NCBI GenBank assembly: GCA_002406055.1
Contig: DHMZ01000117.1
Coordinates: 23,843 to 43,727 of the forward strand
Length of the DNA: 19,885 nucleotides
Reading direction: 5' to 3'
DNA from: Spirochaetales bacterium UBA4629
GTDB taxonomy: Bacteria; Spirochaetota; Spirochaetia; Sphaerochaetales; Sphaerochaetaceae
The notes beneath the pieces were generated by a model, which had not been told where the DNA came from, did not search any database, and saw only the letters and a program-made list of their open reading frames with translations. Made by a program: the position numbers and the translations under genes. Shown here piece after piece: positions 7,248 to 14,666 of this stretch. How positions within the stretch are numbered: the stretch's first letter is position 1; every line of letters begins with the position of its first letter.

Positions 7248-9224
7248 ATGGCAGAACGCAAGACTTTTTCTAGATACAACATGCGTTGTGGTATCGTACT
7301 AAGAGCACAAGAGGGAAACCAAAGACTAGACGGCTTTGAACTCCCTGAGCTTGACTCAAGATTCCTCCTTTTAAGAGCACAGGACATTCCTGGAGAGAAT
7401 GCTCTTTATGTCATGGGAACAAAGATTCCACTTCTTGCAGATAACTTTATTTCATATAAGGGACAACCACTACTTGTACTCTTTGGCCCAGACTACGAAA
7501 GCACAGAACTAATGCTTGAAAAGATTAAGGTCATCTCTACTCCTATGACTGTTGATTTAGGGGAAGATGCAACTATTCCTTCGCCATTATTCTTCTCTTG
7601 GGGCTTGGACGATGAAGGCGCAACAGAGAAGGAAAAGCAAAGTCTAAGAAAAGTTGAGAGCTCATTCAGTGTCGATTCAGACGAAATTGTTTCATATGTT
7701 CGCTATGAAGTCTCTTCGTGGATTGATAACAACGAACAATTTCATACGCAGTGTCCTACTCAGTGGCCAGAGCTTGTTAAGAGTGCTATCTCAAGCGCAA
7801 CACAAACAAACCCTGAAGACATAACAATACATACAGAAAAATATCTTTCTCGCTATGATGAATTCTTGTTCACCCCTGCCTTATTTGGTGCTTTTACTGC
7901 CATAGCTTGTGAAAAAACAAAGCTTGTATGCGAAATGCGAGTTGAAGCAAAAGGCCGAAGAACAAAGCTTAACTATCAACTAACAACGTGGGTAGACGAA
8001 GAAAATAGGCCAAAGCATGAAGAAGTAACTGTAACTATAGATCAAGGTGCATATGCAATTAATGGCAAAGAGGTACAGAGGCAAATAATTGCGGGAATAA
8101 TACCAAAATACTCTCTTGATTCTTTTAAGGCCTTAATAAGAACAGAAAGTAGTCCAAATATGCCAACACTTTTTGCTGGTGCATCTATCTATTCCTTTAC
8201 AACATCTAGCCAAGCATTGCATATTTCAAGACTTGCAAAGAAAGCCCAAACAACACCTCTTAAATACCTATTGAATGTCAATAAAGACACTACAAAGTTC
8301 ACAGATTGGGCGCCTAAGCATGACCTAACTGATTTAAACAATAAGTTGAAGAATATTGCATCTGTCTCAGACTATGAAAGAAAGTGGTCATCTTCTTCCC
8401 TACATTCTGGAGAATTTGGTCTTCAAGGCTATTTATATGGTATTGGCCTCTCTTCTGTTCTTTCTATTGCTGGTTTTTCAACCTCCTATGCAAAAGAAAG
8501 CCAAGCTCAGGCTCAGATATCATATACGCTAAAAAAGAACATAACTATCTCTGGTACAATTCCTCAATCAATCACAACAGATAGAATGTTGAAAGATATT
8601 ATCTCTCAATACTTCATAAAGAATAATTCATCGGAGCCTGTTCTCTTCTTAGAAAACTATTCAAAGTCTCCAGATAGTGGTCCTAATTTGCTCTCAAGCT
8701 ACGATACTCAGTTCCTTACACAGCTTATGAAGGCTGCCAATAAGCTATCGTCTCTTATGGCAGAAGAGTCTACAGAGGATCCTATCGACTTGAAATTTAA
8801 CTCGCAGAATCTTACCAATCCATGCGAATTTGAATATTCTGGTTTTGGAAGTGCTGTTGCTGAAATTGTTATACCAAAAACATCACTCTGTCCATGTGCT
8901 AAAAAACTTTGGCTCGATATGGCATTAGCTCTCCCTTACACAAAGAGTTCTATTCAGAGAATTAAAACAATAGCAACCGAGACGCTTTCATCTCTCGGTG
9001 CAAGGTTTGTAGACAACTTCTCAATATCTGTTAAGCTTACGCCAGAGAGAAAAGAAGTTAGCGTCTACTCTTCTTTAGAAAATACAACAAGAGCTCTCGT
9101 AACTAGTGCTTATATATCGGCGCTTTGGCAAGCACTTGGAGAGGATTCTTCAATATCTACTCCAATGAGAGCTAAAGAAATAATGAAAACTCTATCAAAG
9201 GAGGGAAAGATAAGTGAAAATTGA
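7248..9224 (+). CDS. Diverged xanthine-dehydrogenase-like large (molybdopterin-type) subunit
   Basis: Resembles the molybdopterin-binding large subunit of the xanthine dehydrogenase/aldehyde oxidase family, but is 658 aa against a usual 750 or so. Recognisable parts are the N-terminal a/b-hammerhead-like region (about residues 25-105, with LLLRAQDIPG and SYKGQPLLVLFG), the GAFTAIAC...DQGAYAINGK stretch (about 213-275) and the C-terminal ALVTSAYISALWQALG helix with STPMRAKEI (about 617-645). The canonical GGGFG, AFRGFG and GQG cofactor loops are not visible; LFAGAS stands about where AFRGFG would be. Glu611 in SLEN may align with the catalytic GxGE glutamate, by eye only. It leads an operon with matching [2Fe-2S] and FAD subunits. 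It may have another substrate, altered cofactor binding or no catalysis. No signal peptide, so cytoplasmic. The start lacks a Shine-Dalgarno site and follows the promoter directly. Confidence 0.75.
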   Translation: MAERKTFSRYNMRCGIVLRAQEGNQRLDGFELPELDSRFLLLRAQDIPGENALYVMGTKIPLLADNFISYKGQPLLVLFGPDYESTELMLEKIKVISTPMTVDLGEDATIPSPLFFSWGLDDEGATEKEKQSLRKVESSFSVDSDEIVSYVRYEVSSWIDNNEQFHTQCPTQWPELVKSAISSATQTNPEDITIHTEKYLSRYDEFLFTPALFGAFTAIACEKTKLVCEMRVEAKGRRTKLNYQLTTWVDEENRPKHEEVTVTIDQGAYAINGKEVQRQIIAGIIPKYSLDSFKALIRTESSPNMPTLFAGASIYSFTTSSQALHISRLAKKAQTTPLKYLLNVNKDTTKFTDWAPKHDLTDLNNKLKNIASVSDYERKWSSSSLHSGEFGLQGYLYGIGLSSVLSIAGFSTSYAKESQAQAQISYTLKKNITISGTIPQSITTDRMLKDIISQYFIKNNSSEPVLFLENYSKSPDSGPNLLSSYDTQFLTQLMKAANKLSSLMAEESTEDPIDLKFNSQNLTNPCEFEYSGFGSAVAEIVIPKTSLCPCAKKLWLDMALALPYTKSSIQRIKTIATETLSSLGARFVDNFSISVKLTPERKEVSVYSSLENTTRALVTSAYISALWQALGEDSSISTPMRAKEIMKTLSKEGKISEN

Positions 9225-9693
9225 TTGCATTGTAGATGGAAAGACTTTGACACTCTCACTTAACTCAAACAAACCACTTTCTCTGATTTTACAGGAAAAC
9301 TTAGACATACAAAGTGTCAATTCTCACTGTAGAGGAAAGATGTGTGGACTCTGCGCTGTATTAATTGATGGGAAAGCAGAATTATCATGCATGGTCCCGG
9401 CCTTTGAACTAAGAGGAAAAGAGATAACAACTTTTGACCAATTTCAAAAGACAAGAAATATGAAAGATATAAGTAAGGCCTATGAACTACTTAGCATCGA
9501 ACCTTGTTCTGATTGCTATGCATCCCGTTCAATTATCTTCGAGTCTATTCTTAATTCTGGAGAAACAAGACCAGATGAAATAAAGAGACTACTAAGTGCA
9601 GTTCACTGTTCATGCATGGAAAGTGATGATGAAGTAAGCATCATAATGAAAGCGATGGAAATAAGGAGAAAGAGAAATGTACGAAGGTCTTAA
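9214..9693 (+). CDS. [2Fe-2S] subunit of the xanthine-dehydrogenase-like complex
   Basis: Small electron-transfer subunit (159 aa, family-typical length) with two [2Fe-2S] clusters. The plant-ferredoxin-type N-terminal cluster has Cys39-x4-Cys44-x2-Cys47 and Cys59. The C-terminal helical cluster domain has Cys98-x2-Cys101 and Cys132-x-Cys134. All eight ligands are present, although surrounding residues differ from the family's QCGFCTPG and CRCTGY (here PCSDCYAS and HCSCMES). The start is GTG at 9214, with GGAGG 9 bases upstream, and it overlaps the end of the large subunit by 11 bases, so it is coupled to it. Presumably it passes electrons between the large-subunit active site and the FAD subunit encoded next. 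Its conservation argues that the complex still does redox chemistry. Confidence 0.88.
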   Translation: MKIDCIVDGKTLTLSLNSNKPLSLILQENLDIQSVNSHCRGKMCGLCAVLIDGKAELSCMVPAFELRGKEITTFDQFQKTRNMKDISKAYELLSIEPCSDCYASRSIIFESILNSGETRPDEIKRLLSAVHCSCMESDDEVSIIMKAMEIRRKRNVRRS

Positions 9694-10603
9694 CTCTCCA
9701 TCTATTCATACTCCAGTAAGTTTATCTGAATATAGCCAAATAGCTCTTCGCTACCCTAATGCAAAGATTTGGGCTGGCGGAACTTCAATAATGAGTAGAG
9801 AAAAGGCATATCCTTCAAGAGAGACAAACCCCGAAATTGTTTGCTTGAATAACATTGAAGAGCTAAAGAAAGTTTCTCGTAATGATAGAATGATTGAAGT
9901 TGGAGCAATGGTTTCTCTTTTTGACATTCTCAAAAACCACAGAAACTTTATTCCACCTATTCTAAAAGAAAATATTGATGCTCTTGGGTCTCCTTTGCTT
10001 ACTAGTAGAGCAACTATCGGTGGAGCAATAGCAACAACTATGCCAATGACAACGCTTCCTGGCACGCTAATCACATTGGGTGCTAATGCTGAAGTTAGGT
10101 CATTCAGAAAAAAGATTGTTAAATCTAAATGGACGCCTCTTTCTCAGCTTGTGAATGCTTTGAAAAATGGTTCAATAACCCTGCCAAGCAGAGGCTTAAT
10201 AACAAGAGTAAGAGTTTCTCTTTCTTCAACAGATTATTCTTACTTCAAAGAAGAGGGATCTTATGTTGATGACGTAGAGAATACAGTAGCTGTTGCCTTC
10301 ACAGCGTCAGCTGGACAAGAGACGCTGCTTAATCCTCACCTCGCTATTACCTTTCCTCTTCAGGGAATTGTTTATTCAAAGGATTTAGACAACATCTTAA
10401 TGCAACTACATTTTCCTCTCTCTGGATCGGATTTTAACCAGTTCTTGCAAATTGCTTACACATTTATTAATGCTGTTACACCAAACATTACTAAACTTCA
10501 AAAAGTTAGGCTAAATTATATATTAGAAGAGATGGTAAATAGCATAAATGCTAAAGTATTAGCGCCTTCTCCTTTTGAAAGTGGACTTGGTAAGGAAATT
10601 TAA
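9677..10603 (+). CDS. FAD-binding subunit of the xanthine-dehydrogenase-like complex
   Basis: Medium subunit of the molybdenum hydroxylase type (308 aa, near the usual 290) with a PCMH-type FAD-binding domain. The first FAD loop AGGTSIM (33-39) matches the family's AGGTDLM, and the second, TIGGAIAT (113-120), corresponds to TIGGNLA with asparagine replaced by alanine. The family aspartate that follows (SPxxD) is also replaced, by MPMTT. A CO-dehydrogenase-flavoprotein-like C-terminal domain follows (about 190-305) but is weakly conserved. AAGGAG lies 8 bases before the ATG, and the gene overlaps the iron-sulfur gene by 17 bases. FAD binding is probable; the changed residues leave the electron acceptor (NAD+ or another) uncertain. 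dnaE begins 2 bases after its stop. Confidence 0.82.
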   Translation: MYEGLNSPSIHTPVSLSEYSQIALRYPNAKIWAGGTSIMSREKAYPSRETNPEIVCLNNIEELKKVSRNDRMIEVGAMVSLFDILKNHRNFIPPILKENIDALGSPLLTSRATIGGAIATTMPMTTLPGTLITLGANAEVRSFRKKIVKSKWTPLSQLVNALKNGSITLPSRGLITRVRVSLSSTDYSYFKEEGSYVDDVENTVAVAFTASAGQETLLNPHLAITFPLQGIVYSKDLDNILMQLHFPLSGSDFNQFLQIAYTFINAVTPNITKLQKVRLNYILEEMVNSINAKVLAPSPFESGLGKEI

Positions 10604-10605
10604 AA

Positions 10606-13600
10606 TTGAGCGATTTTGTACATTTACATAACCACACAGACTTCTCCCTTCTTGATGGAGCAGCTTCCATCAGCCGTTATATTGCAAAATGCAAAGAAAC
10701 AGGAATGGATGCATTAGCCATCACAGACCATGGCAATATGTATGGAGCTGTTACATTTTACAAAGAATGCAAAAAGAATGGCATTAACCCACTTGTTGGC
10801 TGTGAGTTTTACTATACCTATGACAGACATGTGAAGGATAGTACTTCAAAGTACTTCCACTTAATTCTTATCGCCATGACAGATAAAGGCTACCACAACT
10901 TAATGGAGCTTAATTCTATTGCATGGAAAGAAGGCTATTATTATAAACCTAGAATTGATGATGAATCTCTAAAAGCTCATAGTGAAGATTTAATTTGTCT
11001 CTCTGCTTGTCTTGCTGGAGAGATTCCTCGCCTTGTCATTAACAATAATATTGAAAAGGCAAAAGAGAGAATTCTTTGGTTTAAAAGTGTCTTTGGCGAT
11101 AGATATTATCTAGAGCTACAAGACCATGGCTTAGACGAAGATAAAATTGTACTAGATATACTACCTAAGCTTGCTAAAGAGTTAGATGTTCCTCTCGTAT
11201 GTACTAACGATATTCACTACATAGAGAAAGAAGATTGGAATGCTCATGACACTTTAATATGCATTGGAACCCAAAGAAAGAAGGCAGATAAAGACAGACT
11301 AAGATACAAAGAAGGCGTCTTCTATTTTAGAACACCAGAAGAGATGAAAGACCTCTTCTCTTGGTGTCCTGAAGCTATAAAAAATACAGTCGAAATTGCT
11401 AACAGATGCCATCTCGAAATAAAATTTCCAGGCCCTATTCTTCCAAAATGTAGCATACCGCCTGAGTATAAAAGTGATGCGGAATATCTAACAGCTCTCT
11501 CCTATGAAGGCCTCAAAGAACGCTATCCTAACGCTGAAGGGGAAGAACTAGAGAACTTAAAAAAGCGACTACAACACGAATTAGATATCATCATAAAGAT
11601 GGACTTCCCTGCCTACTTCTTAATTGTAAGAGACTACATACACTGGGCAAAAACCCATGATATCCCTGTTGGACCAGGACGTGGTAGTGGCGCTGGTTCA
11701 CTTGTTGCTTATACAACAACCATCACCGATGTTGACCCTATAAAGTACAATCTACTCTTCGAAAGATTCTTAAACCCAGAAAGAGTTTCCCTCCCAGATT
11801 TCGATGTCGACTTCTGTTTCGAGAGGCGTGGAGAAGTTATCGATTACGTAACAGAGCATTACGGTCATGATTCTGTTGGTCAGATTGTAACCTTTGGAAC
11901 ACTTAAGCCAAAGGCTGTTGTAAAAGATGTATGTAGGGTCCTCGATATTCCTTTTGAAGAATCAAACAAGATTACTGCTCTTGTCCCAGACGAAATACCA
12001 GGCGTTAAGAAGATACATATAACAGATGCGCTCAAGGCTGAACCAAAATTACAAGAGATAAGAGATCGTGGTGGAGTATATGAAGAACTCTTCGATACGG
12101 CAATACGTCTTGAAGGCTTGAATCGTCATACATCCCTTCACGCCGCAGGTGTTGTTATTGGCCGTGAGCCTTTGGATAGATATGTACCTTTATGTGTTCC
12201 TGATCAAAAGACAGGTGGACTTGCTAGCCAATACACAATGCTTCAGATTGAAGAGTGCGGACTAGTAAAGATGGACTTCTTAGGCCTAAAGACACTTACA
12301 CTCTTAAAGCATGCCGTTGACCTTATCCATCGCCGAGAACCAGATTTTGATTTAAACAAAATAAGTACTACCGATAAGAATACTTTCGATATGCTATGTC
12401 GTGGCGACAGTGCTTATGTCTTCCAATTTGAATCGACAGGCATGCAAGACATTTTGAAAAAGGCTAAGCCTAATTCAATTGAAGAGCTTGTCGCTTTGAA
12501 TGCGCTTTATCGCCCAGGCCCAATGCAGTTTATCGATAAATACATCGATTCAAAATGGGGTCGAACACCTATTACCTACCCAGACCCTTGTCTTGAGCCC
12601 ATTTTGAAGACAACTTATGGCGTAATTGTCTACCAAGAGCAGGTTATGCAGGTTGCTCAGGCAATAGCAGGCTACACGCTTGGTGAAGCAGATATTCTCA
12701 GAAGAATCATGGGTAAAAAGAAGGTTGAAGCATTAGCAGCAGAACTTGAGAAATTCATAAAAGGAGCTGTTGAGAGAGGCTTTACCAAAGAACATGCTAC
12801 TGAAATATTCCATATTCTAGAACCTTTTGCTGGCTATGGTTTTAATAAGTCTCATGCTGTTGCTTACTCAATTATTGCTTATCAAACAGCATTTTTGAAA
12901 GCTAACTACAACACAGAGTTCTTAGCAGCTAACCTCACTAACGAAATGAACAGCCCAGATAAATTCAAGGAATACTTGAATCTAGCACCAAAGTATGGAA
13001 TAAAAATTGTTCCACCTTCAATTAACAGATCTGAAAAGCAATTCTCTGTAGATAATGGTGATATTATCTACGGCTTGGCCGGTATTAAAAACGTTGGAGG
13101 AACAATTGTAGAAAGCATAATTCAAGAGCGAGAAAAGAATGGCAAGTATAAGTCTTTTATGGATTTCTTATCACGCCAAGGCTCAACTTCTCTTAATTCA
13201 AGACTTCTTGAATGTCTTATTAAAGCTGGATGTTTTGATGAATTAGGTGTAGATAGAGCAACGCTTCTTGCGTCCCTTGATGATGCTATGAAGTTTGATA
13301 AAGAGCAAAAGAGTCACTCTGCTTTTGGTCAACTCTCTCTCTTTGGAGAAGATGATAGTGAAATTAGTAAATTCGAAATGAAAGAAGTTCCTCCATTCCC
13401 TCCTCTTGAAAAGTTAAAGATGGAGAAAGAACTTTTAGGTTTTTATATCTCCGGTCACCCATTAGATACATACAAAAAAGAGATTGAAGAATGTGTAACT
13501 GTAAATCTCTCTGATTTAGATACTATTAGTTGGGGTAATGACACCCAACTCATTGCTCAAGTAATAGCTCAAAGAACATTAGTATCGAAAAAGACTGGAG

Positions 13601-14034
13601 GAAAGCTATCTTTCTTAACACTTCAAACTAATGATGGCGATACTGAAGCTGTAATATTCCCTAAATCTTATGAAACATTAGGAGGCAGAACAGAGGTAGA
13701 TGGTATCTACGGTTTTAAAGGACATTTTGACAGAAAGGATGGCAAAGTTTCCTTCATTATTTCAGATATTCTCTCTCCAAGAGAATTGCAACCTGAAGCT
13801 GTACAGCGTATCCACATAAGGCTAAAGGAAAATACAGAGATAAGTAAAAGTAATCTATCTGAATTGATGAAAACTTTAATACAAAATGAAGGAAAGACCC
13901 CTGTATATCTATCAATCGAAGGCATTGAAGGAGAGGAATTGCAGCTAAGAAGCACAGATAGCGTTAATTATTCACGCAATCTCTACAATACACTCACACA
14001 ATTAGATGTTGTCTTAAAGGTCTGGGTTAATTAA
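10606..14034 (+). CDS. dnaE: DNA polymerase III alpha subunit
   Basis: Replicative C-family polymerase (1142 aa; E. coli 1160). The N-terminal PHP domain begins HLHNHTDFSLLDG and looks metal-competent: His8, His10, Asp17, His42, Glu67, His85, Cys135, Asp202 and His204 all match the expected set. The palm holds GPGRGSGAGS (dNTP binding) and catalytic Asp400 and Asp402 in PDFDVDF, with Asp557 in KMDFLGLKTL as the third. A helix-hairpin-helix (GIKNVGG) follows, then a probable sliding-clamp-binding motif QLSLF (909-913) and an OB fold near 990-1060. The start is TTG at 10606, with AAGGA 9 bases upstream and the stop of the FAD subunit 2 bases before it, so translation depends on the preceding gene. 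An essential polymerase downstream of a xanthine-dehydrogenase-like locus is unusual. Confidence 0.97.
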   Translation: MSDFVHLHNHTDFSLLDGAASISRYIAKCKETGMDALAITDHGNMYGAVTFYKECKKNGINPLVGCEFYYTYDRHVKDSTSKYFHLILIAMTDKGYHNLMELNSIAWKEGYYYKPRIDDESLKAHSEDLICLSACLAGEIPRLVINNNIEKAKERILWFKSVFGDRYYLELQDHGLDEDKIVLDILPKLAKELDVPLVCTNDIHYIEKEDWNAHDTLICIGTQRKKADKDRLRYKEGVFYFRTPEEMKDLFSWCPEAIKNTVEIANRCHLEIKFPGPILPKCSIPPEYKSDAEYLTALSYEGLKERYPNAEGEELENLKKRLQHELDIIIKMDFPAYFLIVRDYIHWAKTHDIPVGPGRGSGAGSLVAYTTTITDVDPIKYNLLFERFLNPERVSLPDFDVDFCFERRGEVIDYVTEHYGHDSVGQIVTFGTLKPKAVVKDVCRVLDIPFEESNKITALVPDEIPGVKKIHITDALKAEPKLQEIRDRGGVYEELFDTAIRLEGLNRHTSLHAAGVVIGREPLDRYVPLCVPDQKTGGLASQYTMLQIEECGLVKMDFLGLKTLTLLKHAVDLIHRREPDFDLNKISTTDKNTFDMLCRGDSAYVFQFESTGMQDILKKAKPNSIEELVALNALYRPGPMQFIDKYIDSKWGRTPITYPDPCLEPILKTTYGVIVYQEQVMQVAQAIAGYTLGEADILRRIMGKKKVEALAAELEKFIKGAVERGFTKEHATEIFHILEPFAGYGFNKSHAVAYSIIAYQTAFLKANYNTEFLAANLTNEMNSPDKFKEYLNLAPKYGIKIVPPSINRSEKQFSVDNGDIIYGLAGIKNVGGTIVESIIQEREKNGKYKSFMDFLSRQGSTSLNSRLLECLIKAGCFDELGVDRATLLASLDDAMKFDKEQKSHSAFGQLSLFGEDDSEISKFEMKEVPPFPPLEKLKMEKELLGFYISGHPLDTYKKEIEECVTVNLSDLDTISWGNDTQLIAQVIAQRTLVSKKTGGKLSFLTLQTNDGDTEAVIFPKSYETLGGRTEVDGIYGFKGHFDRKDGKVSFIISDILSPRELQPEAVQRIHIRLKENTEISKSNLSELMKTLIQNEGKTPVYLSIEGIEGEELQLRSTDSVNYSRNLYNTLTQLDVVLKVWVN

Positions 14035-14047
14035 CTTTTCTTCTAGT

Positions 14048-14052
14048 GGAGG
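14048..14052 (+). promoter_or_regulatory. Shine-Dalgarno site deciding the YggT-family start
   Basis: GGAGG lies 5 bases before the ATG at 14058. The in-frame GTG at 14046 would place this site inside the coding region, so it is rejected as the start. Confidence 0.6.
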
Positions 14053-14057
14053 TAAAA

Positions 14058-14663
14058 ATGCTCTATAACGCTACTTTAATGAAAATATCGCTCTTCTTAG
14101 CAAGAGTACTAAATGCATACTCGCTTCTTATTTGGGTAAGGATAATCTTCTCTTGGTTTATTTCCAACCCACAAAGAAACAACTTCGTTTACTGGTTAGG
14201 AAGACTCGTTGATCCATATTTGAGTGTATTCAAAAGCAAGAAATCGACAATAGGACGATTGGATTACTCCCCTATTTTTGCCATTGGCGTCATCTACATT
14301 TTTGAGTGCATTTTCCAATTCTATGGAGTATATGGAACTTTAACACTATCTTCTGTACTCTACATATTCCTTAACGCATTTTGGGCATATGGACTATCTA
14401 TATTCTTTTGGGTGCTGTTTTTCTCTCTTGTGTTTAAAACGATTGCCTCTTTTTCAAACAACCCACAGACAAGAATGGGTTTTTATACAGTAGGCTCTGC
14501 AGCTGAAGGGGTAACTCAGTTTGTTAGACAAATGGCAGGGAAAAGACTATTAAGTGAAAAAACTGTAAATATTATCTCTCTTGTATTGGTTATAGTTTTT
14601 TACTTTATGACACGTTACCTCGTTGGTTATTTAGCTTCCCTTTGCATGAGGATTCCTTTTTAA
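14058..14663 (+). CDS. YggT-family integral membrane protein
   Basis: Membrane protein of 201 aa made of two YggT-like units. Hydrophobic segments lie near residues 7-30, 70-90, 92-130 (long, probably two helices) and 170-195. The first unit has the family pattern SLLIWVRIIFSWF followed by NPQRNNFVYWLGRLVDPYL. The second contains NNPQTRMGF. YggT proteins are implicated in osmotic tolerance, cell shape or division-linked complexes in other bacteria; no enzymatic role is known. The gene sits 23 bases after dnaE, and recG starts 3 bases after its stop. Family call fairly firm, function open. Confidence 0.8.
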   Translation: MLYNATLMKISLFLARVLNAYSLLIWVRIIFSWFISNPQRNNFVYWLGRLVDPYLSVFKSKKSTIGRLDYSPIFAIGVIYIFECIFQFYGVYGTLTLSSVLYIFLNAFWAYGLSIFFWVLFFSLVFKTIASFSNNPQTRMGFYTVGSAAEGVTQFVRQMAGKRLLSEKTVNIISLVLVIVFYFMTRYLVGYLASLCMRIPF

Positions 14664-14666
14664 AAG

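Noticed and set aside
14046..14057. GTG start adding four residues to the YggT-family protein
   Set aside because: It would place the GGAGG ribosome site inside the coding region of its own gene.
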